Assembly (NCBI GenBank): GCA_951828585.1
Contig: OX639991.1
Coordinates: 3,764,001-3,828,000, forward strand
Length of the DNA: 64,000 nucleotides
Reading direction: 5' to 3'
Source of the DNA: Longimicrobiales bacterium
GTDB taxonomy: Bacteria > Gemmatimonadota > Gemmatimonadetes > Longimicrobiales > Gaopeijiaceae
The first letter of the stretch is position 1; the number at the start of each line of letters is the position of its first letter. Both the position numbers and the translations under genes were made by a program. The notes under the pieces were generated by a model. The model was given only the letters and a program-made list of their open reading frames with translations. It had not been told where the DNA came from and did not search any database. Positions 57,766 to 64,000 of this stretch are shown one piece after another.

Positions 57766-57804
57766 ATATGGGCGATATGGGTCGTGATGCCCATACGGCC
57801 ATAT
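57766..57804. promoter_or_regulatory. Nested hairpin between two minus-strand genes
   Basis: An inner stem TATGGG/CCCATA (57776-57781 with 57790-57795) sits inside an outer ATATGG/CCATAT (57766-57771 with 57799-57804). It lies 14 bp beyond the stop of the propeller gene at 57818 and upstream of glmM. There is no T-run, so it is not a standard intrinsic terminator. It could be a processing site or a regulator site for the glm run. Confidence 0.4.
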
Positions 57805-57817
57805 TCCGCTCCTGAAC

Positions 57818-59023
57818 TCACCGCTCCAGCGGCCAGAGCTGCACCGAGTGGACCCCGAGGTCATTCTCGGTGCGGGCCAGAATGTAGTCCGCCCCGATCT
57901 CCAGGATCCTCATCCCCTCTGGAATCTCGAAGAACCCGAGTACCCTGCCCTCAGGATCGAAGATCGTGACGAGCGTGCCCGGTTCTTCCTCTCCGGGGGC
58001 CTCGTATTCATAGACCCAGAGGTGGCCCAGGGGATCGGACCTGACGTAGGCGAAGGCCGGCAGGTGTTCCGCAACCGGCGCGGAACGGTACCGTTTGCGT
58101 GAGCGCACTCGCCAATCCTCGTCACCCGGGCCAATCCGGCTCTCGATGTGCGCCTCGACAAGGGCCCTGGTCGGCTTTCGCTGTTCGTGTTCCCGCCGGA
58201 CGATCCGGGCCAGCGAGCCGTCCAGCGCGAAGGCGCGGAACTCGTAGCGGTGATTGGTATTGATGACGAAGAGATCGCCCCAGGGTTTCCGAAAAGCGTA
58301 GCGCGCGAAGTTCAGGGGCGTGTTGTCATCAGGGTCACGACTATGGACTTCCTGGCCGGGGTGCTTTCCGAGCGAACCCCGCAGCCCTCCTCCCGCGTCC
58401 CAGACTTCCACCGTGCCGGGGTGGACGTAGAGTATGTCCTGGCCTGCCAGAATCAAACCGTCGCGCGATACCGCGAGCGGCCAGAAGTGTTCACGGCGAC
58501 TCACCTTGTCCCAAAGGCTCCTCTCCGGGATGAAGCGCCGAAGGAACTCCCCGTCCGGGCCGAAAACGATCAGCTCCGGGTACCCGAAGTGCCATACGAT
58601 GATCGAGTCGCCCGGCAGCGAGGCCATCCCCCAGAGCTGGTTGGGGCTAAACTCCCCCGGCCCTTCCCCCCGTCCACCCCAGGTCTCCAGGTGGTTTCCA
58701 TTCCGATCGAAGACCCGCAACTCCTTGGGTCCGTCGTCGCCGATCACGATCCGCCCGTCGGATAGCACCACGCCATCGAAGATGTCGCCAAACAGGTAGG
58801 GCTCTTCGCCGTCCATCTGCCCGATCGACACCAGCGGCTCCGGCCCCAGCCGCCAGTCCAGCCGCGACCCCTCTGGCGGCCGCGCGTTCTCAATGATGCG
58901 GATACCCGCGCTGTCCCGGATCAGCACACGGATCCCGGTCGGGCCCACGGTCTCCTGGCTTGCCGCACCGGCCATCGGCGCAAGGACGGCCGCAACGACG
59001 AAGCAACCCTCGATAATCCTCAT
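57818..59023 (-). CDS. 6-bladed beta-propeller secreted protein
   Basis: This is a 401-aa protein from ATG 59023 (GAGGTGGAGA just upstream). The signal peptide MRIIEGCFVVAAVLAPMAGA is followed by the mature start ASQET. RGEGPGEF marks the propeller. WPLAVSRDGLILAGQD and DLGVHSVQLWPLE are shared with the upstream paralogue. It lies 59 bp after that gene, so the pair is an operon. The last ~75 bp of the two genes are almost identical, which suggests recent duplication or conversion. The function is unknown. Confidence 0.78.
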   Translation of the reverse strand: MRIIEGCFVVAAVLAPMAGAASQETVGPTGIRVLIRDSAGIRIIENARPPEGSRLDWRLGPEPLVSIGQMDGEEPYLFGDIFDGVVLSDGRIVIGDDGPKELRVFDRNGNHLETWGGRGEGPGEFSPNQLWGMASLPGDSIIVWHFGYPELIVFGPDGEFLRRFIPERSLWDKVSRREHFWPLAVSRDGLILAGQDILYVHPGTVEVWDAGGGLRGSLGKHPGQEVHSRDPDDNTPLNFARYAFRKPWGDLFVINTNHRYEFRAFALDGSLARIVRREHEQRKPTRALVEAHIESRIGPGDEDWRVRSRKRYRSAPVAEHLPAFAYVRSDPLGHLWVYEYEAPGEEEPGTLVTIFDPEGRVLGFFEIPEGMRILEIGADYILARTENDLGVHSVQLWPLER

Positions 59024-59082
59024 TCTCCACCTCATTCTCTTGTTGAATCGCACGGGAGCCTGCGCGCCGATTCGTGCACGGA

Positions 59083-60309
59083 TCAGCCCCCCCGCTCCAG
59101 CGGCCACAACTGCACCGAGTGGACCCCGAGGTCATTCTCGGTGCGGGCCAGAATGTAGTCCGCCCCGATTTCCATGATCCTCATCCCCTCGGGAATCTCG
59201 AAGAACCCGAGCACCCGGCCCCCCGGATCGAAAACGGTAATGAGCGTGCCGGGCTCTTCCTCCCCGGGCGCCTCGTATTCGTAGACCCAGAGGTGGCCCA
59301 GGGCGTCATCGCCCCTGACGGCGGCGAAGGCCGGCAGGTGTTCGGCCAGCGGCATGGAGCGCATTCCCCTTTGGCGCTCCGCTCGGAGGTCCGCGCGGTC
59401 ACTCGGAATCCGCGACAGCCGGTCTTCGATGTACGCCTCGACGTGAGCGTCGCTCGGCGCACGCAACACGAGCTCCATGCGGACGATCCGGGCCAGCGAG
59501 CCGTCCAGCGCGAACGCGCGGATCTCGTAGCGGTGGTTCGTACTGATGATGAACAGGTCGCCCCAGGATTGCTGGCGCACGGTGCGCCCGAACATCGGAG
59601 GCCCGGGATCGTCATCGCCTCGACGAGTCCGTTCACGTCCCGGATGCGCGCCCAGCGAGCCGCGAAGCTCTCCCCCCGCATCCCAGACTTCCACATCCCC
59701 CGGGTCGAAGTAAACATCGTCCTGGCCTGCCAGAATCAACCCATTACGCGACACGGCGAGCGGCCACAGATGACTGCGTCGATCCCCCCAGTAGTCCCAC
59801 CGGCTCCTCTCCGGGATGAACCGGCGCAGGAGTTCCCCGTCCGGGCCGAAGACGGTCAGCTCCGGAAACCAGTATTGCAATACGATGATCGAGTCACCGG
59901 GCAGCGGGGCCAGTCCCCAGAGTTGGCCGCCAACAAACTCTCCCGGGCCTTCCCCCTGTCCCCCCCACGTCTCCAGGTGGATTCCATCGCGATCGAAGAC
60001 CCGCAATTCCTTGGGTCCGTCGTCTCCGATCACGATCCGCCCATCGGAGAGCATCGTGGCGCCGAAGACCCGGTGAAACAGATAGGGTTCCTCGCCCGCC
60101 ATCCGCCCGATCGAAACCAGCGGCTCCGGCCCCAGCCGCCAGTCCAGCCGTGATCCCTCCGGCGGACGGGCGTTCTCGATGATGCGTATGCCCGCGCTGT
60201 CCCGGATCAGGGTGCGGATCCCCGTCGGGCCGATGGTCTCCTGGCTTGCCGCACCGGCCATCGGCGCAAGGACGGTCGCCACGACGAAGCAACCCTTGAT
60301 AATCCTCAT
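59083..60309 (-). CDS. 6-bladed beta-propeller secreted protein
   Basis: This is a 408-aa paralogue of the next gene downstream. ATG 60309 has GAGGAGGGAGA in front. The signal MRIIKGCFVVATVLAPMAGA is nearly the same as in the neighbour. GQGEGPGEF is the family signature. The middle of the protein (residues ~245-320) differs most between the two, while the ends are conserved, as expected if the variable blades contact different ligands. It is the first gene of the two-gene run. Confidence 0.78.
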   Translation of the reverse strand: MRIIKGCFVVATVLAPMAGAASQETIGPTGIRTLIRDSAGIRIIENARPPEGSRLDWRLGPEPLVSIGRMAGEEPYLFHRVFGATMLSDGRIVIGDDGPKELRVFDRDGIHLETWGGQGEGPGEFVGGQLWGLAPLPGDSIIVLQYWFPELTVFGPDGELLRRFIPERSRWDYWGDRRSHLWPLAVSRNGLILAGQDDVYFDPGDVEVWDAGGELRGSLGAHPGRERTRRGDDDPGPPMFGRTVRQQSWGDLFIISTNHRYEIRAFALDGSLARIVRMELVLRAPSDAHVEAYIEDRLSRIPSDRADLRAERQRGMRSMPLAEHLPAFAAVRGDDALGHLWVYEYEAPGEEEPGTLITVFDPGGRVLGFFEIPEGMRIMEIGADYILARTENDLGVHSVQLWPLERGG

Positions 60310-60540
60310 TCTCCCTCCTCTGCCTGAATTGCTGAAGAACTTCCAACCCTGTCCACATGCACCATTGGACTGCCGATCTCCCCGCCGTCGTTGCAAACCA
60401 CACGCCGTCATCGCCGCGAAGCACCGGCTGCCCGCGCAAAACACCCCCGCATTTCGCGCGGATTCATCCATGGACTGCTAGATTCAGACACCACGCGCGC
60501 CCCCCCGCCACCCTCCCACCACCCCTCCGGAGACAGCCGC

Positions 60541-61734
60541 TTGTCCGACCCCACGGACCGATTCGGAACCCGTTGCGTTCACGCGGGCCAGTCCCCCGAG
60601 GCCGTCACCGGCGCGCTCGCCACCCCGGTCTTCCAGACCTCCACCTACGTGCAGGAAGGCCTCGGCCGCCACAAGGGCTACGAATACGCGCGCCTGCAGA
60701 ACCCCACCCGCGAGGCCGCCGAAGCCAACATCGCGGCGCTGGAAGAGGGCGCCCACGGCGTCGCATTCTCGAGCGGACTGGCCGCCATCGAATGCGTGGC
60801 CAAGGTGGTCGCGGCGGGCGGCCACATCGTGAGCGAGGAGAACCTCTACGGGGGCACCACGCGCATGTTCACCCAGGTGCTCGACCGGCTCGGGATCGAG
60901 GTCACGCTGGTCGATTCCCGCGACCCCGGCGCGCTCCAGGGCGCCATCCGCCCCGGCGCGACCCGGCTGGTCCACCTGGAGACCCCCACGAATCCCCTCA
61001 TGCGGATCACCGACATCGCGGCCGCCGCCGACATCGCACACGCGGCAGGCGCGATCCTCTGCGTCGACAACACCTTCGCGTCTCCCTGCAACCAGAAGCC
61101 GCTCACGCTGGGCGCCGACATCGTCGTCCACTCGACCACCAAGTACCTGAACGGCCACTCCGACGTGCTCGGGGGCATCCTGGTCCTCGACGACGACGCC
61201 CTGGCCGAGGAGATCCACTTCGTGCGCAAGTCCACCGGTCCGATCCCGGGTCCCATGGATTCCTGGCTGACGCTCCGCGGCACGAAGACCCTGCACCTGC
61301 GCATGGCGCGCCACAACGAAAACGGGATGCGGATCGCCGAGTTCCTGCGGACGCACCCCGCGGTCCGCGCCGTCCACTACCCCGGCCTCCCCTCCCATCC
61401 GGAACACGCCCTGGCCCACCGCCAGATGACCGGGTTCACGGGCATGGTTTCGGCGGAGCTCGCCGAGGACGATGCCAGGCGGCTGGCCGAAGGGACCCGC
61501 ATCTTCCGCCTGGCCGAGAGCCTGGGCGGCGTCGAGTCCATGATCTGCGTACCCTCGCTCATGACTCATGCGTCGGTTCCCGAGCCCGAGCGGCTGCGCA
61601 TGGGCATCACCAACGGGCTGGTGCGCCTGTCCGCGGGCGTCGAGGACTGCGACGACCTCCTGGAAGACCTGACCCGGGCCCTTCGTATGGGAAACCGTGA
61701 CCGGCGTCACGCCTCGCAACACGCACTCACCTGA
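60541..61734 (+). CDS. Cys/Met metabolism PLP-dependent enzyme (cystathionine gamma-synthase/lyase type)
   Basis: This is a fold type I PLP enzyme of 397 aa. EYARLQNPTREAAE, SSGLAAIECV, LETPTNPLMRI and CVDNTFASP are family blocks. The PLP lysine is Lys201 in HSTTKYLNGHSD, and the C-terminal LAESLGGVESM precedes the final RLSAGVED. The TTG at 60541 has GGAG about 9 nt upstream and gives the usual length. The earlier in-frame ATG would add an unrelated Arg/His-rich leader. It could be MetB, MetC, CTH-like lyase or methionine gamma-lyase. The sequence alone does not settle it. Confidence 0.88.
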   Translation: MSDPTDRFGTRCVHAGQSPEAVTGALATPVFQTSTYVQEGLGRHKGYEYARLQNPTREAAEANIAALEEGAHGVAFSSGLAAIECVAKVVAAGGHIVSEENLYGGTTRMFTQVLDRLGIEVTLVDSRDPGALQGAIRPGATRLVHLETPTNPLMRITDIAAAADIAHAAGAILCVDNTFASPCNQKPLTLGADIVVHSTTKYLNGHSDVLGGILVLDDDALAEEIHFVRKSTGPIPGPMDSWLTLRGTKTLHLRMARHNENGMRIAEFLRTHPAVRAVHYPGLPSHPEHALAHRQMTGFTGMVSAELAEDDARRLAEGTRIFRLAESLGGVESMICVPSLMTHASVPEPERLRMGITNGLVRLSAGVEDCDDLLEDLTRALRMGNRDRRHASQHALT

Positions 61735-61744
61735 GGGATATGAC

Positions 61745-62773
61745 ATGACCGAATACGATTTTGACTACGACTACGGCAACGGCAACGGCGGCGAAGGCGG
61801 AAACGGCGGAGACACCGGCACGAAGCGCGTCCTGACCGACATCTCGTCCAGGGTCTGGGAACACCCGGCCGACCGCGCCGCCCTCGCCGCGCTCCGCAAG
61901 CTTCCCCTCTTCGACCAGGTGCTGCGCGCGCTCTTCGGCTTCTTCGGCGAAAAGCCCATCCGGCTGGCATTCCAGGCGAACGCGGTGCGGGTCGGGCCCA
62001 ATCAGTTCCCCCGCCTCTGGGACCTCTACTGCGAGGTGTGCGACACGCTGGACGCACCATCGCGCTACCCGCTCTTCGTGGCTCAGAACCCGATCGTCAA
62101 CGCCGGCGCCTACGGGATGAAAGATCCGTTCATCATCATGAACTCCGGGTCGGTGGAACTGCTGTCGGACAAACAGATCTCGTACGTGATGGGCCACGAG
62201 CTCGGTCATGTCATGAGCGACCACGTCCTCTACAAGACCATGACGCAGCTCCTGGTCGAACTCGCCAAACTGGGCTTTCCCATCGTGGGACTCGCGGCGC
62301 GGGCCATTCTCGTGGGGCTGCTGGAGTGGAATCGCAAGAGCGAGCTGTCGGCGGACCGGGCGGGGCTGCTCGCGATCCAGGACCCGGAGACGGTCATGTC
62401 GTCGATGCTCAAGATGGCCGGAGGCGGCAGCGAAGAAGATACCTCGCTCCCCGAGTTCATCCGCCAGGCAGAGGAGTACCAGGTCTCGGGGGACATGGCC
62501 GACCAGGTGTTCAAGGTCCTGAACCTGCTCGGCGAGACCCATCCGTTCTGGGTGCTCAGGCTGGCCGAGGTGCGTGCCTGGATCGAGGCGGGCGAGTACG
62601 ACCGGGTACTCAGGGGCGACTACCAGCGCCGCGGCGACCCCGACCCGACCTACGCCGAGGATGTGTCCGAGGCGGCAGGCGCCTACAAGGAGGGCGCGAA
62701 GGACTTCATGGACCAGATGGCGGATGCGGCCAAGCGGGTGGGCGGCAGCTTCATGGATTCCTTCAAGAAGTGA
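61745..62773 (+). CDS. M48 family metallopeptidase
   Basis: This is a 342-aa zinc protease. HELGH (residues 151-155) holds the catalytic Glu and two ligands, and the third ligand is Glu in KSELSADRAG. A hydrophobic segment after the motif (LGFPIVGLAARAILVGLLEW) may associate with the membrane. The N-terminus is Asp/Tyr/Gly-rich (DFDYDYGNGNGG) and has no signal. ATG 61745 follows GAGGG. It ends 10 bp before purD. A quality-control role like HtpX is possible, but HtpX's helices are not all present. Confidence 0.85.
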   Translation: MTEYDFDYDYGNGNGGEGGNGGDTGTKRVLTDISSRVWEHPADRAALAALRKLPLFDQVLRALFGFFGEKPIRLAFQANAVRVGPNQFPRLWDLYCEVCDTLDAPSRYPLFVAQNPIVNAGAYGMKDPFIIMNSGSVELLSDKQISYVMGHELGHVMSDHVLYKTMTQLLVELAKLGFPIVGLAARAILVGLLEWNRKSELSADRAGLLAIQDPETVMSSMLKMAGGGSEEDTSLPEFIRQAEEYQVSGDMADQVFKVLNLLGETHPFWVLRLAEVRAWIEAGEYDRVLRGDYQRRGDPDPTYAEDVSEAAGAYKEGAKDFMDQMADAAKRVGGSFMDSFKK

Positions 62774-62783
62774 CCGGGGGCCG

Positions 62784-64000
62784 ATGCGCATTCTGATTGC
62801 GGGCAACGGCGGGCGGGAGCACACGCTGCTCTGGAAGCTCCGTCGTGACGCGCCTGGCGCGAGCTTCTACGTGACAAGGCCGAACGGGGGGATGGCGGGC
62901 GAGTGCACGGCCGTGGACATCGCGCCGGGGGATGCGGCGGGGCTGTCGGCGTGGGCGGCTGCGGAGCGGATCGATCTCGCGGTCGTTGGGCCCGAGGGGC
63001 CGCTTGCGGCGGGGCTTGGCGACCGGCTGGAAGAGCGTGGGGTTCCTGTGTTCGGGCCCTCGGCGGGGGCCGCGCGGATCGAGTCGAGCAAGGCCTTTGC
63101 GAAGGATCTGATGGCGGGCGCCGGAGTGCCGACGGCGGGGTACGAGGTGCACACGGATGCGGACCGGGCGACCGCCTGCATCGATGCGTGGGGGGCGCCG
63201 GTGGTGGTGAAGGCGTCGGGTCTGGCCGCGGGCAAGGGGGCGGTGGTGTGCGCGACGGTGCCGGAGGCGGTGCGGACTGCGCGCGAGATGCTCGGGGGGG
63301 CTTTCGGGGAGGCGGGGAGCCGCGTGGTGATCGAGGAGTTCATGGAGGGCGAGGAGTTGTCGGTCTTCTGCATCGCGGACGGCGAGGAGTATGTGACGCT
63401 GCTGCCCTCGCAGGACCACAAGCGCATCGGCGAGGGGGACACCGGGCCGAACACCGGGGGGATGGGGGCGTATGCGCCGGTCGGGTTCGTGACCGACGGG
63501 CTCATGACGGAGGTGGGGGATGCGGTCGTGGCGCCGGTCTTGAGTGCGCTCGCGGAGGCGGGGTGTCCGTTCCGGGGCCTGCTCTACGCGGGACTGATGA
63601 TCACGGTCGACGGGCCGAAGGTGGTGGAATTCAACTGCCGCTTCGGCGATCCGGAGACGCAGGCGGTGTTGCCGTTGCTGGAGTCTTCGCTGCTCGAGCC
63701 GATGATGGCGGTGGCGGGGGGTGGGGGGCTGGCCGGGCATGAGCCGGTCTTCGCGGAGGGGGCGACGGTGACGACTGTTCTGGCCGCTGCCGGGTATCCG
63801 GGGTCGTACGGCAGGGGCGCGCCGGTGTCGATCCCGGAGATGGGGGATGGTGTGCAGGTCTTTCATGCCGGGACCGCGCTGGAGGATGGGCATCTGGTCA
63901 CCTCCGGGGGACGGGTGCTGGCGGTGACGGCGGTGGCTCCGGACTTCGGCAGTGCATGCGAGGCCAGCCGCCGTGCCGCGGACGCGATCGCATTCGAGGG
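62784..64000 (+). CDS. purD: Phosphoribosylamine-glycine ligase (3' partial)
   Basis: This ATP-grasp enzyme performs the second step of purine synthesis, making GAR. About 405 residues are visible, and the frame is open to the window edge; the family is ~425 aa, so only the end is cut. GNGGREH is the N-terminal loop, VVGPEGPLAAGL follows, VVKASGLAAGKG is the ATP-grasp motif, and PSQDHKRIGEG, NTGGMGAY and FNCRFGDPETQ complete the set. ATG 62784 follows a G-rich sequence 10 bp after the M48 protease gene. Confidence 0.95.
   Translation, partial: MRILIAGNGGREHTLLWKLRRDAPGASFYVTRPNGGMAGECTAVDIAPGDAAGLSAWAAAERIDLAVVGPEGPLAAGLGDRLEERGVPVFGPSAGAARIESSKAFAKDLMAGAGVPTAGYEVHTDADRATACIDAWGAPVVVKASGLAAGKGAVVCATVPEAVRTAREMLGGAFGEAGSRVVIEEFMEGEELSVFCIADGEEYVTLLPSQDHKRIGEGDTGPNTGGMGAYAPVGFVTDGLMTEVGDAVVAPVLSALAEAGCPFRGLLYAGLMITVDGPKVVEFNCRFGDPETQAVLPLLESSLLEPMMAVAGGGGLAGHEPVFAEGATVTTVLAAAGYPGSYGRGAPVSIPEMGDGVQVFHAGTALEDGHLVTSGGRVLAVTAVAPDFGSACEASRRAADAIAFE

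Overview
The window is about 64 kb of GC-rich bacterial DNA, densely coded, with many ATGA/GTGA stop-start overlaps and frequent GTG or TTG starts. The likely source is a member of the Gemmatimonadota. The support is seven secreted '6-bladed beta-propeller' proteins carrying the (G)EGPGE(F/Y) signature, a system I cytochrome c maturation set with a Cys-type CcmE, and the local order prs-rplY-pth-hppA. This is inference from gene content; no marker phylogeny was possible.

Layout. 1-7 kb: the end of a class II aldolase gene, then a tandem duplication of a two-gene cassette (TonB-dependent receptor plus lipoprotein). Both receptor genes keep one reading frame from end to end but carry three and one in-frame stops. 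7-14.4 kb (minus strand): M20 peptidase, membrane pyrophosphatase, pth, rplY, prs and a large exported protein. 14.5-15.8 kb: a small hypothetical gene, an AbrB/VapC toxin-antitoxin pair and tRNA-Gln. 15.9-18.3 kb: two beta-propeller lipoproteins. 18.5-31.8 kb (minus strand): a long housekeeping run, recA, alaS, a 98-aa protein, a CpsB/YwqE-type PHP phosphatase, gmhA, an SDR, CCA transferase, rarA, hflX, pdxJ, a flippase-like protein and ispE. 32-36.5 kb (plus strand): an FAD disulfide oxidoreductase, a VTT-DUF547 fusion and a fusion of two glycosyltransferase types known from arsenosugar loci. 36.5-39.4 kb: a coiled-coil protein with 33-bp repeats, a small lipoprotein and an outer-membrane beta-barrel candidate. 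39.4-47.5 kb: cytochrome c maturation genes (ccmE, F and a CcmI-like gene, then ccmA, B, C, D), interrupted by a sigma factor / Cys-rich protein / beta-propeller module. 47.7-51.7 kb: a second Cys-rich / beta-propeller module, a 1,059-bp repeat of its propeller gene and a decayed HNH endonuclease gene. 51.7-57.6 kb (minus strand): glmM, glmS, dtd, maf and glpK. 57.8-60.3 kb: two tandem beta-propeller genes. 60.5-64 kb (plus strand): a Cys/Met-metabolism PLP enzyme, an M48 protease and the 5' part of purD.

The most unusual signal is at 41.8-49.5 kb. Two modules share a layout: a long poly-C tract in the coding strand, then a secreted Cys-rich protein with a CxRCT motif, then a beta-propeller protein. 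In one module a 21-C tract sits three codons after the start of the Cys-rich gene. In the other a 13-C tract lies at the 3' end of the sigma-factor gene, and only the present tract length (modulo 3) lets that frame run to 2 bp before the downstream Cys-rich gene. Both look like slipped-strand (phase-variable) switches. A nearby, apparently identical, 5'-truncated copy of one propeller gene could act as a silent cassette. These roles are hypotheses drawn from the sequence alone.
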